Shown: in pieces, positions 41,570-49,997 of the stretch
Layout: each line of letters starts with the position of its first letter
How positions within the stretch are numbered: the first letter of the stretch is position 1
DNA from: Bacillus zhangzhouensis
GTDB lineage: Bacteria; Bacillota; Bacilli; Bacillales; Bacillaceae
Length of the DNA: 62,210 bases
Assembly (NCBI RefSeq): GCF_000715205.1
Contig: NZ_JOTP01000017.1
Span: forward strand, 1-62,210
Reading direction: 5' to 3'
Program-made: the position numbers and the translations under genes
Notes under the pieces: generated by a model
Seen by the model: only the letters and a program-made list of their open reading frames with translations
The model's database searches: none
What the model was told of the DNA's origin: nothing

Positions 41570-41613
41570 AAAAAGTATTTCTGTCTTTCAAATGTCAGTA
41601 AAGAAATACTTTT
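41570..41613 (-). terminator. AT-rich hairpin with T-tract upstream of rpoB
   Basis: On the minus strand AAAAGTATTTC pairs with GAAATACTTTT (11 bp, 41571-41581 with 41603-41613) around a 21-base loop, and the stem runs into TTTTT. It could terminate transcripts from the methyltransferase gene or attenuate reading into rpoB. Confidence 0.5.
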
Positions 41614-41788
41614 ACAAGACAAAAGAAAAAAGGGTTTCTAAAATAAGAAAACCACATCCAAAAACAAATACCGATTTTATTAGTTTTCCCAAGTATGCAT
41701 AATTTATACAAAATAGTTGTTTTTTAAGCCTATCAAGCAAAATATACACATTGGCATTTTATAATGTTAACACAGCTAGGAAACTGCG

Positions 41789-42394
41789 TCAAACTTTTTT
41801 AGCTTTGATAATATAGTAGCCCCTTTTTTTCATAACGACCGCGACTTCTCCAAAGAGCTGCTCTAATTTTTCAATCGCAGATGGTCCACCTTGCTTTTTC
41901 TGAATAACCACCCACAACTCACCTTCTGGCAATAAATGATCAGCACTTTTTTCAAAGATCGCATGTACAACTTTCTTCCCTGCCCGTATTGGGGGATTGG
42001 TCAGTATAGAGGCAAAAGCAGCTGATGAATGAACATTCGAGAATAAATCACTTTGATAGATGCGGACATTATCGATGCGATTATGCTTAGCGTTTTCCTT
42101 TGAAAGTTCGACTGCTCTTTCGTTCACATCAATCATATGAATGGTGCGGCTAGTCATTTCGTTTGCTAACGATAAGCCGATCGGTCCATAACCGCAACCG
42201 ACATCTAAGACATCGCCATCCAATTCAGGTTCTTCAAAAGCTTCAATTAATAGCCTTGAACCGTAGTCGACTTCTTTCTTAGAAAACACTCCACTGTCAC
42301 TTGTAAAAGTAAAGGTACGGTTTCTCAAGGTGAAGTCCCATGTCTGTTTATTGCTTTTCACTGATGGCTTTTCCGTATAATAGTGGTCACTCAC
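41789..42394 (-). CDS. ybxB: Class I SAM-dependent methyltransferase, RsmC-like (YbxB)
   Basis: 201 aa, the length of B. subtilis YbxB. The SAM motif I is DVGCGYGPIGLSLA, and LTNPPIRAGK is the N-P-P-x motif of N6/N2 base methyltransferases of the MTS family, which includes RsmC (16S G1207). It lies between rplL and rpoB as in B. subtilis. The target base is inferred, not shown. Confidence 0.92.
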   Translation of the reverse strand: MSDHYYTEKPSVKSNKQTWDFTLRNRTFTFTSDSGVFSKKEVDYGSRLLIEAFEEPELDGDVLDVGCGYGPIGLSLANEMTSRTIHMIDVNERAVELSKENAKHNRIDNVRIYQSDLFSNVHSSAAFASILTNPPIRAGKKVVHAIFEKSADHLLPEGELWVVIQKKQGGPSAIEKLEQLFGEVAVVMKKRGYYIIKAKKV

Positions 42395-42444
42395 GATGAA
42401 TGGACCTCCTCTGGGTTCAATCGTTTCAGGAGATTAGAAAAGAA

Positions 42445-42470
42445 AAAGCCCGCCAGTAAAAGCGAGCTTT
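42445..42470 (-). terminator. Terminator of rplJ-rplL
   Basis: On the minus strand AAAGCTCGC pairs with GCGGGCTTT (one G-U) around an 8-base loop, then TTTTCTTTTC. It lies 21 bp after rplL and partly insulates the methyltransferase and rpoBC. Confidence 0.85.
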
Positions 42471-42490
42471 CCCAAAAGATTAGGCGAAGA

Positions 42491-42856
42491 TTACTTAACT
42501 TCTACAGAAGCGCCAACTTCTTCAAGCTTAGCTTTAAGTTCTTCAGCTTCTTCTTTAGCAATACCTTCTTTAAGTGGTTTTGGAGTGTTGTCAACAAGTT
42601 CTTTAGCTTCTTTCAAGCCAAGACCAGTGATTTCACGAACCACTTTGATAACTTTGATTTTTTGGTCTCCAGCACCAGAAAGTACTAGATCAAAATCAGT
42701 TTTTTCTTCAGCAGCAGCACCACCAGCAGCAGCTACAGCTACAGGAGCAGCAGCAGTTACGCCAAATTCTTCTTCGATTGCTTTTACTAAGTCGTTTAAC
42801 TCAAGTACAGTTGCTTCTTTAACTGAAGCAATGATTTCTTCGATATTTAAAGCCAT
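42491..42856 (-). CDS. rplL: 50S ribosomal protein L7/L12
   Basis: 121 aa. It has the N-terminal dimer helices ([20 protein letters not shown]), an Ala-rich hinge (about residues 38-50) and the C-terminal factor-binding domain with [20 protein letters not shown]. It forms the L12 stalk on L10. The start at 42856 follows TGGAGGA; the ATG at 42871 is the ribosome binding site itself. Confidence 0.98.
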   Translation of the reverse strand: MALNIEEIIASVKEATVLELNDLVKAIEEEFGVTAAAPVAVAAAGGAAAEEKTDFDLVLSGAGDQKIKVIKVVREITGLGLKEAKELVDNTPKPLKEGIAKEEAEELKAKLEEVGASVEVK

Positions 42857-42898
42857 TTGTAATTCCTCCATTTAAAGTTATTTTACGTAAAGTACGCA

Positions 42899-43399
42899 TT
42901 AAGCGCCTTGTTCTTCTTTTTGATCTGCAACTGCTTTAGTAGCAAGAGCAAGGTTACGAACTGGAGCTTGAAGAACGCTAAGCAACATAGATAGTAAGCC
43001 TTCGCGAGACGGAAGTTCCGCAAGAGCCTTCACTTCTTCTACAGTCGCTACGTTTCCTTCGATGACACCAGCTTTGATTTCTAAAGCTTCGTGGCTTTTC
43101 GCAAATTCGTTGATGATTTTCGCAGGTGCGATAACATCTTCGTTACTGAATGCGATAGCGTTTGGACCTGTTAAGAAATCGTTTAAACCAGTTAGTTCAA
43201 CTTGTTCAACTGCACGGCGAGTCAAAGTGTTTTTGTAAACTTTGAATTCTACGCCAGCATCACGAAGTTGCTTACGAAGTTCAGTCACTTCAGAAACTGA
43301 AAGACCACGGTAATCTACAATTACAGTAGACATACTGTCTTTAAATTTAGAAGTAATTTCATCAACGACTACTTTTTTAGTATCGATTGCATTGCTCAT
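42899..43399 (-). CDS. rplJ: 50S ribosomal protein L10
   Basis: 166 aa, the B. subtilis length. It has [19 protein letters not shown] and [21 protein letters not shown]10 anchors L12 dimers and, as the L10-L12 complex, represses its own operon through the leader. The start at 43399 follows AGGAGGTGT. Confidence 0.98.
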   Translation of the reverse strand: MSNAIDTKKVVVDEITSKFKDSMSTVIVDYRGLSVSEVTELRKQLRDAGVEFKVYKNTLTRRAVEQVELTGLNDFLTGPNAIAFSNEDVIAPAKIINEFAKSHEALEIKAGVIEGNVATVEEVKALAELPSREGLLSMLLSVLQAPVRNLALATKAVADQKEEQGA

Positions 43400-43436
43400 G
43401 GTTACACCTCCTGTACATTCTTTGTGTAACACTTAT

Positions 43437-43608
43437 ACCGATCAGGCCATCACGTTCCTAGCGAACGGTTCTCCATATAAAAAGCCTCCATTAAGACATG
43501 GAGGCTGTATATACAAGCATACGTTAACGTAAGACTGTGACATATACACCTCGGCGGGTTAATTAAGCCATAAGGCCCCTGCTGTCTACGGTATAAATGG
43601 ACATTATT
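43437..43608 (-). ncRNA. L10 ribosomal protein leader
   Basis: The minus strand has the hallmark pieces of the Firmicute L10 leader: CCGTAGACAGCAGGGGCC, then AACCCGCCGAGGTG, then an intrinsic terminator before rplJ. Binding of L10(L12)4 to the leader is known to favour termination. Confidence 0.92.
43479..43505 (-). terminator. Attenuator terminator in the L10 leader
   Basis: On the minus strand GCCTCCAT pairs with ATGGAGGC around a 6-base loop, followed by TTTTT. It is the regulated terminator of the rplJ-rplL leader. Confidence 0.9.
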
Positions 43609-43626
43609 CTATTTTACAACATTTTG

Positions 43627-43655
43627 ATATTATCAAAACGATTGTGATAAGTCAA
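43627..43655 (-). promoter_or_regulatory. Sigma-A promoter of rplJ-rplL
   Basis: On the minus strand TTGACT (43650-43655), a 17-base spacer and TAATAT (43627-43632). It starts 3 bp after the rplA stop and precedes the L10 leader. Confidence 0.7.
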
Positions 43656-43658
43656 GAA

Positions 43659-44357
43659 TTATTTTGCAGAGAAAGAAGATGGATCCACTTTCACGCCAGG
43701 GCCCATAGTAGATGTAACAGAAACGTTTTTCACGTATACACCTTTAGCCGCTGCAGGTTTTGCTTTAAGGATTGTCTCATAGATTGTTGCAAAGTTCTCA
43801 ACAAGCTTTTCGTCCTCGAAAGAAACCTTTCCGATTGGCGCGTGGATGTTACCAGCTTTATCAACGCGGTATTCTACTTTACCAGCTTTGATTTCATTGA
43901 TTGCTTTTTCTACTTCGAATGTAACAGTTCCTGTTTTAGGGTTTGGCATAAGACCTTTTGGTCCAAGTACACGACCGATCTTACCAACTTCACCCATCAT
44001 GTCAGGTGTCGCAACGATTACATCGAAATCGAACCAACCTTGTTGGATTTTTGTGATGTAATCAGAATCTCCAACGTAGTCTGCTCCAGCAGCTTCTGCT
44101 TCTTTTGCTTTTTCGCCTTTAGCGAACACAAGAACGCGTTGAGTTTTACCAGTTCCGTTAGGAAGTACAACTGCACCGCGGATTTGTTGATCGTTTTTAC
44201 GAGGGTCTACGCCCAAACGAAAAGCAACTTCTACAGTCGCATCAAATTTCGCTGTATTTGCTTTTTTTGTAAGAGAAACAGCTTCAGCTACATCATACGC
44301 TTTAGTACGTTCGATTAGCTTCGCAGCTTCTACATACTTTTTACCTTTTTTAGCCAT
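43659..44357 (-). CDS. rplA: 50S ribosomal protein L1
   Basis: 232 aa. It has [20 protein letters not shown], the hinge region [18 protein letters not shown], and [17 protein letters not shown]1 forms the mobile stalk that handles E-site tRNA, and represses its operon in other bacteria. It follows rplK after a 99-bp gap containing a strong hairpin. Confidence 0.98.
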   Translation of the reverse strand: MAKKGKKYVEAAKLIERTKAYDVAEAVSLTKKANTAKFDATVEVAFRLGVDPRKNDQQIRGAVVLPNGTGKTQRVLVFAKGEKAKEAEAAGADYVGDSDYITKIQQGWFDFDVIVATPDMMGEVGKIGRVLGPKGLMPNPKTGTVTFEVEKAINEIKAGKVEYRVDKAGNIHAPIGKVSFEDEKLVENFATIYETILKAKPAAAKGVYVKNVSVTSTMGPGVKVDPSSFSAK

Positions 44358-44407
44358 TATAAAAATCCTCCTTATGTGGTTTTAGCGGAATAACCTCCCA
44401 CGAATAA

Positions 44408-44442
44408 GGGTTGCGAACTTGTCAAAACCAAACTCGCAACCC
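44408..44442 (-). other. Hairpin in the rplK-rplA gap
   Basis: On the minus strand GGGTTGCGA pairs with TCGCAACCC (9 bp) around a 17-base loop, about 50 bp before rplA. There is no T-run. It is a candidate protein-binding or processing site in the L11-L1 mRNA. Confidence 0.6.
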
Positions 44443-44456
44443 AACAAGACAAAAAA

Positions 44457-44882
44457 TTAATCTTCGATGACAATACCCATACTGCGTGCAGTACCTTCAA
44501 CCATGCGCATAGCTGATTCAACGCTAGCAGCGTTTAAGTCAGGCATTTTTGTTTCCGCGATTTCGCGTACTTTATCACGCTTAACAGTTGCCACTTTATT
44601 ACGGTTAGGTTCACCAGAACCAGACTCAATACCAGCTGCTTTTTTAAGTAATACTGCAGCAGGTGGAGTTTTAGTAATAAATGTAAATGAACGGTCTTCA
44701 AAAACCGAAATTTCAACAGGAATGATAAGACCAGCTTGGTCAGCTGTACGAGCGTTAAACTCCTTACAGAATCCCATGATATTAACACCGGCTTGACCTA
44801 GTGCAGGTCCAACTGGTGGAGCTGGGTTAGCTTTTCCAGCAGGAATTTGCAATTTAACAACTTTTACTACTTTTTTAGCCAC
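44457..44882 (-). CDS. rplK: 50S ribosomal protein L11
   Basis: 141 aa from a GTG start at 44882, the B. subtilis length. It has [20 protein letters not shown], whose Pro-rich linker is the thiostrepton site, and [16 protein letters not shown] at the end. The GTG follows AAGGAGGTGT; the frame is open to 44936 but that is leader. L11 is needed for RelA activation. Confidence 0.98.
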   Translation of the reverse strand: MAKKVVKVVKLQIPAGKANPAPPVGPALGQAGVNIMGFCKEFNARTADQAGLIIPVEISVFEDRSFTFITKTPPAAVLLKKAAGIESGSGEPNRNKVATVKRDKVREIAETKMPDLNAASVESAMRMVEGTARSMGIVIED

Positions 44883-45008
44883 GAGACACACCTCCTTAAA
44901 GTCCGTGATGTGGTAATAGGGGAATCCCCCTCCCACTCAACAACTTCATTCTTTATATGAATGACGAAATAACTAGCTAGCGATCTTGAGTGAACTCAAG
45001 ACGTACCT
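44883..45008 (-). promoter_or_regulatory. Structured leader of rplK-rplA
   Basis: About 125 transcribed bases precede rplK. They hold the hairpin CTTGAGT/ACTCAAG (44985-45000), a CATTC/GAATG stem and a GGGG/CCCC pairing near the ribosome binding site. The arrangement suggests feedback control, but I recognise no named leader family. Confidence 0.45.
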
Positions 45009-45013
45009 TTGCT

Positions 45014-45042
45014 ATATTACCACTTCTATACACTCATTTCAA
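45014..45042 (-). promoter_or_regulatory. Sigma-A promoter of rplK-rplA
   Basis: On the minus strand TTGAAA (45037-45042), a 17-base spacer and TAATAT (45014-45019), 12 bp after the nusG stop. Confidence 0.7.
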
Positions 45043-45053
45043 GCTCTTTTAAA

Positions 45054-45587
45054 TTACAATTTATCGATCTGCGTGAACTCAAGTTCCACAGGTGTTTCTC
45101 TACCAAACATATTAACGAATACTTTGACTTTGCTTTTATCGTAATCAATCTCTTCGATAGATCCTGTGAAGTTAGCAAATGGTCCATCGATGACCTTGAC
45201 TGTTTCTTTCAGTTCAAAGTCGATTTCTGTTTTACGCTCTTCAAGGCCCATTCTCTTCAGAATGGTTTCCGCTTCGCCTGGTAATAGAGCTGTTGGCTTA
45301 GAGCCTGATCCAGCTGATCCAACGAACCCTGTCACACCTGGTGTATTACGAACAACATACCAAGAATCGTCAGTCATGACGATTTCCACTAGGACATAGC
45401 CAGGGAATACTTTCTTTTTGACCACTTTTTTCTTACCGTTTTTAAAATCAGTTTCTTCTTCTTCTGGTACGACTACGCGGAAGATTTTATCCTGCATGCC
45501 CATTGATTCAACACGCTTTTCCAAGTTCGCTTTTACTTTGTTTTCATAACCAGAGTACGTATGCACAACATACCAATTCTTTTCCAT
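45054..45587 (-). CDS. nusG: Transcription termination/antitermination factor NusG
   Basis: 177 aa, the B. subtilis length. The NGN domain has KNWYVVHTYSGYENKVKAN and a KOW domain near residues 125-150 has VKVIDGPFANFTGSIEEIDY. B. subtilis NusG promotes RNA polymerase pausing. The ATG at 45587 is the only possible start, but its Shine-Dalgarno GGGGAGGGAA lies 23 bases away, with a GGACT/AGTCC hairpin in between. Confidence 0.98.
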   Translation of the reverse strand: MEKNWYVVHTYSGYENKVKANLEKRVESMGMQDKIFRVVVPEEEETDFKNGKKKVVKKKVFPGYVLVEIVMTDDSWYVVRNTPGVTGFVGSAGSGSKPTALLPGEAETILKRMGLEERKTEIDFELKETVKVIDGPFANFTGSIEEIDYDKSKVKVFVNMFGRETPVELEFTQIDKL

Positions 45588-45596
45588 TTTAGATCA

Positions 45597-45620
45597 GGAC
45601 TATTCAGTCCTTCCCTCCCC
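45597..45620 (-). promoter_or_regulatory. nusG ribosome binding site with interposed hairpin
   Basis: On the minus strand GGGGAGGGAA (45611-45620) is followed by the 14-base hairpin GGACTgaatAGTCC (45597-45610) and then 9 bases to ATG. Folding the hairpin brings the Shine-Dalgarno to a normal distance. Confidence 0.6.
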
Positions 45621-45678
45621 ACATTTCATAATGTCTATTTGACGAATATCGAGTACCGTAAATATTTTCAAGCAATTG

Positions 45679-45703
45679 AAAAAACCCGTAAAACGGGTTT
45701 TTT
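45679..45703 (-). terminator. Terminator between secE and nusG
   Basis: AAAAAACCCGT (45679-45689) and ACGGGTTTTTT (45693-45703) form an 11-bp perfect stem with a 3-base loop; it is symmetrical, so a T-run exists in both directions. It would reduce read-through from secE into nusG. A weak promoter (TTGAAA-17-TATTCG) may lie behind it. Confidence 0.85.
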
Positions 45704-45757
45704 GGCAAGTCATATTATGATCTATTATAGCACGTTCAGCAGATCATTATTCAAGTA

Positions 45758-45934
45758 TTAATGAATTAATTCGATTAATTGTGAGATTCCTATATCAAGA
45801 AAAGAGAAAAAGATTGCAAAGAATACAACTGTTAAAATAACAGTGATTGTGTAGCGGACCATTTCGTTTTTCTTTGGCCAGCTGACCTTTTTCATTTCTT
45901 TCCCGACACTTTTTAAGAAACTGATAATACGCAT
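45758..45934 (-). CDS. secE: Protein translocase subunit SecE
   Basis: 58 aa (B. subtilis 59). An amphipathic helix with KEMKKVSWPKKNEMVRYT is followed by one membrane segment (about residues 30-50). SecE clamps SecY. The start at 45934 follows GGAGGT at 8 bases; the ATG at 45949 overlaps that site. It lies between rpmGB and nusG, the conserved order. Confidence 0.97.
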   Translation of the reverse strand: MRIISFLKSVGKEMKKVSWPKKNEMVRYTITVILTVVFFAIFFSFLDIGISQLIELIH

Positions 45935-45968
45935 GTAAAAGACCTCCACAGATTAAAGAACGCAAATC

Positions 45969-46118
45969 TTACTTCGTTTCTAAATGTGTTTTATGTGAAT
46001 TACAATTCTTGCAATATTTCTTAACTTCTAATCTTTCAGCTGCTGAAGCAACACTTTTCATTGTCGTATAATTGCGGCTTCCGCAGTCTTTACAGGCTAG
46101 AGTGATTTTTTTCCTCAT
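45969..46118 (-). CDS. rpmGB: 50S ribosomal protein L33 (zinc type)
   Basis: 49 aa, read directly: it begins [17 protein letters not shown] and ends [11 protein letters not shown]. Two CxxC pairs (CKDC, CKNC) mark the zinc-binding form. It precedes secE by 34 bp, as in B. subtilis, and AGGTG lies before the ATG. Confidence 0.95.
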   Translation of the reverse strand: MRKKITLACKDCGSRNYTTMKSVASAAERLEVKKYCKNCNSHKTHLETK

Positions 46119-46153
46119 ATTTACACCTATTTTCTCGACATCATTTCCTTAGT

Positions 46154-46183
46154 ACCTTATCACAGTGTCGAAAAAGCTGTCAA
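46154..46183 (-). promoter_or_regulatory. Candidate sigma-A promoter of rpmGB-secE
   Basis: On the minus strand TTGACA (46178-46183), an 18-base spacer and TAAGGT (46154-46159), in the gap after sigH. Confidence 0.5.
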
Positions 46184-46194
46184 TATAGGTTTGA

Positions 46195-46851
46195 CTAGAG
46201 ACTGATCTCGCGCAGCTCTAAATATTTCTCTAATTTTCTCTTTACTCTTTGGAGTGCATTATCAATTGATTTCACATGACGGTTTAAATCTTCAGAAATC
46301 TCCTGATAGGATCTACCATCAAGATAAAGCACAAGTACCTTTCTTTCCAGCTCGCTTAATAGTTCACCCATTTTCATTTCAATATCATCAAATTCTTCTT
46401 TGCTAATGATTAAATCTTCTGGGTTAAGCGCTTTAGCACCGGAAATGACATCCAACAATGTTCTGTCCGATTCTTCATCGTATATCGGCTTGTCTAATGA
46501 TACATAGGAATTTAACGGGATATGTTTTTGGCGAGTAGCTGTTTTAATTGCGGTGATAATTTGGCGGGTAATACATAATTCTGCAAAAGCCTTAAATGAA
46601 GTAAGCTTGTCCTCTCTGAAATCGCGGATAGACTTATAAAGTCCGATCATCCCCTCTTGGACAATGTCCTCTCGATCCGCTCCAATCAAGAAATAAGATC
46701 TTGCTTTCGCACGTACAAAATTGCGGTATTTCGTAATTAAATAATCTAGCGCATCACTATCTCCGACATGAACCCTTTCAATGACTTGTTCATCTTCCAA
46801 CTGGCAAAATTGCTCTCTGATGGACTTACCCTTGCTGTTGTTTAGATTCAC
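46195..46851 (-). CDS. sigH: RNA polymerase sigma factor SigH (Spo0H)
   Basis: 218 aa, the B. subtilis length. Region 2 has DYLITKYRNFVRAKARSYFL and DIVQEGMIGLYKSIRDF; region 4 has LDGRSYQEISEDLNRHVKSI as the -35-reading helix-turn-helix. Sigma-H directs entry into stationary phase, competence and sporulation. It starts with GTG at 46851 behind GGGGGGAT, as in B. subtilis. A strong sigma-A promoter lies 33 bp upstream. Confidence 0.98.
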   Translation of the reverse strand: MNLNNSKGKSIREQFCQLEDEQVIERVHVGDSDALDYLITKYRNFVRAKARSYFLIGADREDIVQEGMIGLYKSIRDFREDKLTSFKAFAELCITRQIITAIKTATRQKHIPLNSYVSLDKPIYDEESDRTLLDVISGAKALNPEDLIISKEEFDDIEMKMGELLSELERKVLVLYLDGRSYQEISEDLNRHVKSIDNALQRVKRKLEKYLELREISL

Positions 46852-46883
46852 TTCGATCCCCCCGACCGCACCTAGATAGAAAT

Positions 46884-46913
46884 ATTATACATTAATGGTT
46901 GAAATATCGTCAA
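46884..46913 (-). promoter_or_regulatory. Sigma-A promoter of sigH
   Basis: On the minus strand TTGACG (46908-46913), an 18-base spacer and TATAAT (46884-46889), directly after the rae1 stop. In B. subtilis this promoter is repressed by AbrB. Confidence 0.75.
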
Positions 46914-46914
46914 G

Positions 46915-47427
46915 CTATTCCAAATTCCCACGCCGCCATTTTTCAAACGTTTTCAATACATCTTCTGACAATTCAATTTTGGATGCTGGTTTATCAGAAG
47001 TAATCTTTTTGACCCGTGTTTCAATCTTTCGTTCAATCACTTCAATCTCTCTTAAAAGCTCTCTAGCCGACTTGCGAAGAGCACCTTGTCCAAAGATCGC
47101 CCACTGTTCCGTAAAATCAGAGGTCGCTACATGAATTTGCGTCCGAATATTATTTAAATCTTGCGCCAGCTTTTCAATCCGCTCATCAGCCGTTTCATTC
47201 TCTCTCGTAAAGATGACCTCTACTCGGTGGTTTGTCCGCTTTTTCTCGATTCCTTTAACCATATGGGCATCGAATACGACAATGACTCGATACCCTGTGT
47301 ATGCTTGATATTCTGCTAAATTTTGAATCAATACGTCTCTGGCTTCTTCAAAGCTGTTTTCCTTTAAGTGCTGCAAACGAGGCCATGCACCTATCATGTT
47401 GTATCCATCGACTAAGAGGATGTCCAT
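46915..47427 (-). CDS. rae1: Ribosome-dependent mRNA endonuclease Rae1 (YacP, NYN domain)
   Basis: 170 aa, the B. subtilis length. The NYN/PIN-like fold starts with MDILLVDGYNMIGAWP, and VVFDAHMVKG and HVATSDFTEQWAIFGQGA carry the other acidic and Asp residues. In B. subtilis Rae1 enters the ribosomal A site and cuts certain mRNAs. It follows rlmB by 2 bp. Confidence 0.95.
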   Translation of the reverse strand: MDILLVDGYNMIGAWPRLQHLKENSFEEARDVLIQNLAEYQAYTGYRVIVVFDAHMVKGIEKKRTNHRVEVIFTRENETADERIEKLAQDLNNIRTQIHVATSDFTEQWAIFGQGALRKSARELLREIEVIERKIETRVKKITSDKPASKIELSEDVLKTFEKWRRGNLE

Positions 47428-47429
47428 CT

Positions 47430-48179
47430 CTATTCTCCTAACGGATAACGTTTTCGATACACTTCATACATCAATAGACTAGCGGCAACTGATGCGTTTA
47501 ATGAAGTGACCTTCCCGGCCATTGGCAGTTTAATCAGGAAATCACATTTTTCCCTGATCAATCGACCGATTCCTTTTCCTTCACTGCCGATCACAAGAGC
47601 TAGAGGCATTGTTCCATCAAATTGTCTGTAATCCTGCTTAGCAGACGCATCTGTTCCTGCGACCCAGATTCCTCTTTCTTTCATCTCATCAAGAGCTCTT
47701 GAGAGATTGGTCACTTTTGCGACAGGAATATGCTCGATAGCCCCGGTAGATGCCTTGGCAACGGTTGTCGTCAAGCCGACTGCTCGCCTTTTTGGAATGA
47801 CTATCCCGTGCGCACCTACAGCATCTGCCGTACGCATAATGGACCCTAAATTATGAGGATCTTCGATTTCATCTAAAATAAGGAAAAATGGCTGTTCATT
47901 CCGCTTTTCAGCGATTTGATACAGATCGTCCAATTCCGCATATTCATATGCCGCTACTTGTGCAACGATTCCCTGGTGCTGACCTGATACCATTTGATCA
48001 AGCTTTTTCCTCGGAACATACTGAATGGTGATATTTTGCTTTTTAGCGAGTTCAATGACCTGCTGGGCTTGTCCTTTTACAGTGTTTTCAGCCATCCAGA
48101 GCTTGTATAACTCTCGATCTGACTTCAGTGTCTCAATCACTGCATTTTTCCCAATCACATAATCATGTTGCTGACTCAT
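47430..48179 (-). CDS. rlmB: 23S rRNA (guanosine-2'-O-)-methyltransferase RlmB family
   Basis: 249 aa SpoU/TrmH-class enzyme with an N-terminal L30e-like substrate domain (about 1-75). The knotted SAM-binding motifs are [28 protein letters not shown] and [19 protein letters not shown]. The start at 48179 overlaps the 3' end of mrnC by 17 bp. The exact rRNA site in Bacillus is inferred from the family. Confidence 0.95.
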   Translation of the reverse strand: MSQQHDYVIGKNAVIETLKSDRELYKLWMAENTVKGQAQQVIELAKKQNITIQYVPRKKLDQMVSGQHQGIVAQVAAYEYAELDDLYQIAEKRNEQPFFLILDEIEDPHNLGSIMRTADAVGAHGIVIPKRRAVGLTTTVAKASTGAIEHIPVAKVTNLSRALDEMKERGIWVAGTDASAKQDYRQFDGTMPLALVIGSEGKGIGRLIREKCDFLIKLPMAGKVTSLNASVAASLLMYEVYRKRYPLGE

Positions 48180-48594
48180 TTGTCTTCCTCCCTGACGTTC
48201 CGATTTCAATCGCCTGACTAATCAGCTCTTCTAAGCGTTCGTCCTGCTGTTCAATAAATAAATAACCCATAAGCGCTTCAAGCGCCGTACTATAACGATA
48301 CGTTTGAACGTCTGTGTTTTTAGGCACTGTGCCTGATTTTGCATTTCTTCCTCTTTTCAGCACCGCTTCTTCCGCCTCAGTGAAAAAGCCCTGCTGCTGA
48401 AGAGTAAATAAAATAGCGGCCTGAGATTTAGCTGAAACAATCTTGCTTGCTCGTTTATGCAGCTCATTTGGTTTTGTCGCCCCCGTTTGGAGGAGGTGAT
48501 GCCTCACATATACTTCAAATATGGCATCACCCATATAAGCAAGCGCAAGTCCGTTCAACTGTTTACCGTCTTTCAGCTTTTCAAAATTCAACAT
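48163..48594 (-). CDS. mrnC: Mini-ribonuclease III
   Basis: 143 aa, the B. subtilis length. It has an RNase III catalytic domain without a dsRNA-binding domain: [19 protein letters not shown] holds the signature Asp, and [12 protein letters not shown] the second acidic site. It matures 23S rRNA ends in B. subtilis. It follows cysS by 2 bp. Confidence 0.96.
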   Translation of the reverse strand: MLNFEKLKDGKQLNGLALAYMGDAIFEVYVRHHLLQTGATKPNELHKRASKIVSAKSQAAILFTLQQQGFFTEAEEAVLKRGRNAKSGTVPKNTDVQTYRYSTALEALMGYLFIEQQDERLEELISQAIEIGTSGRKTNESAT

Positions 48595-48596
48595 GC

Positions 48597-49997
48597 CTAT
48601 TCTCCTCTTTTCCAGCGAGTACCTTGAGGAGTGTCCTCTAATACAATATTCATGCTCTTTAACTGGTCACGAATTTGATCAGACAGTGCGAAGTCACGAT
48701 TTCTCCTAGCTTCATTTCGTTTCTCAATTAACGCTTCTACTTCTTCGTCAAGCGTGTGCTTTTCTTCTAATGAGAAGCCAAGAACAGTTGTGATTTCTTG
48801 GAACAAGCTGATAAATGCATTGATCACTTCCTTAGAAGTATGATCATTCTCCATATAGTAATTTGCCTGCTTCGCTAGTTCAAATAAGACAGAGATGGCA
48901 TTCGCAGTATTGAAGTCATCATTCATTTCAGAAATAAATGTCGCGCGCTGCTCTTCAATCTTCGTCAGCCATTCGGTATTATTGTCTGTTAGATTGGTGC
49001 TGCTCTCAAGACGATGATGTAAATTGGCATATGATGTTTTGAGTCTGTTAAAAGCACTATTTGTACTGTCCAATAAATCAATTGAGTAATTAATAGGGTG
49101 ACGGTAATGAACAGATAACATAAAGAATCGAAGTACATCTGGATCTTGTTCTTTAATAATGTCATGCACCAGCACAAAATTACCAAGTGATTTTGACATT
49201 TTTTCATTCTCAATATTAATATACCCGTTATGCATCCAATACTTCGCAAAAGGTTTCCCTGTCAAAGCCTCAGATTGGGCGATCTCATTCTCATGGTGAG
49301 GGAACGTTAAATCCTGTCCGCCAGCATGAATGTCGATCGTATCACCTAAATATTTTTTGACCATTGCCGAGCACTCGATGTGCCAGCCTGGACGTCCTTC
49401 GCCCCACGGGCTATCCCATGAGATTTCCTGATCCTTTGCAGCCTTCCATAAAGCAAAGTCCAGTGCATCTCGTTTCTTTTCACCTACACGAATACGAGCA
49501 CCTGTCTTCAGTTCATCAATCGATTGGTGAGAAAGCTTTCCGTAGCCTTCAAAAGAACGCGTGCTGTAATACACGTCACCATCCGCTTCATAGGCGTAGC
49601 CTTTTTCAATCAATGTGGCAATAAACGCAATGATGTCATTCATATTTTCTGTTACTCGCGGGTGAAGGTCTGCTTTTTTGCAACCTAGTGCACTGACGTC
49701 TTCGAAGTAGGCTTGGATAAACCGATCAGCAATGGTCGGGACATCTTCTCCGAGCTCATTGGCTGCTTTGATGAGTTTATCATCTACATCTGTAAAGTTT
49801 GATACAAAATTTACATCATAACCGCTGTATTCTAAATACTTACGTACGGTGTCATATACAATCGCCGGTCTTGCATTCCCGATATGAATGTAGTTATAAA
49901 CGGTCGGTCCGCACACATACATCTTGACCTTTCCTGGTTCAAGCGGGACAAATTCTTCCTTCTTACGCGTTAATGTATTATAAATATTGATCGTCAT
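48597..49997 (-). CDS. cysS: Cysteinyl-tRNA synthetase
   Basis: 466 aa class I synthetase. [17 protein letters not shown] contains a zinc Cys and the HIGN motif; [10 protein letters not shown] is the KMSKS loop; other zinc ligands are in HIECSAM and HHENE. It charges tRNA-Cys. The start overlaps the cysE stop by 4 bp, so the two are coupled. Confidence 0.99.
   Translation of the reverse strand: MTINIYNTLTRKKEEFVPLEPGKVKMYVCGPTVYNYIHIGNARPAIVYDTVRKYLEYSGYDVNFVSNFTDVDDKLIKAANELGEDVPTIADRFIQAYFEDVSALGCKKADLHPRVTENMNDIIAFIATLIEKGYAYEADGDVYYSTRSFEGYGKLSHQSIDELKTGARIRVGEKKRDALDFALWKAAKDQEISWDSPWGEGRPGWHIECSAMVKKYLGDTIDIHAGGQDLTFPHHENEIAQSEALTGKPFAKYWMHNGYINIENEKMSKSLGNFVLVHDIIKEQDPDVLRFFMLSVHYRHPINYSIDLLDSTNSAFNRLKTSYANLHHRLESSTNLTDNNTEWLTKIEEQRATFISEMNDDFNTANAISVLFELAKQANYYMENDHTSKEVINAFISLFQEITTVLGFSLEEKHTLDEEVEALIEKRNEARRNRDFALSDQIRDQLKSMNIVLEDTPQGTRWKRGE

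Noticed and set aside
43644..44318. Long open frame opposite rplA and similar frames opposite rpoC, fusA and nusG
   Set aside because: They mirror strongly conserved genes, are Cys/Phe/Ser-rich and lack ribosome binding sites.
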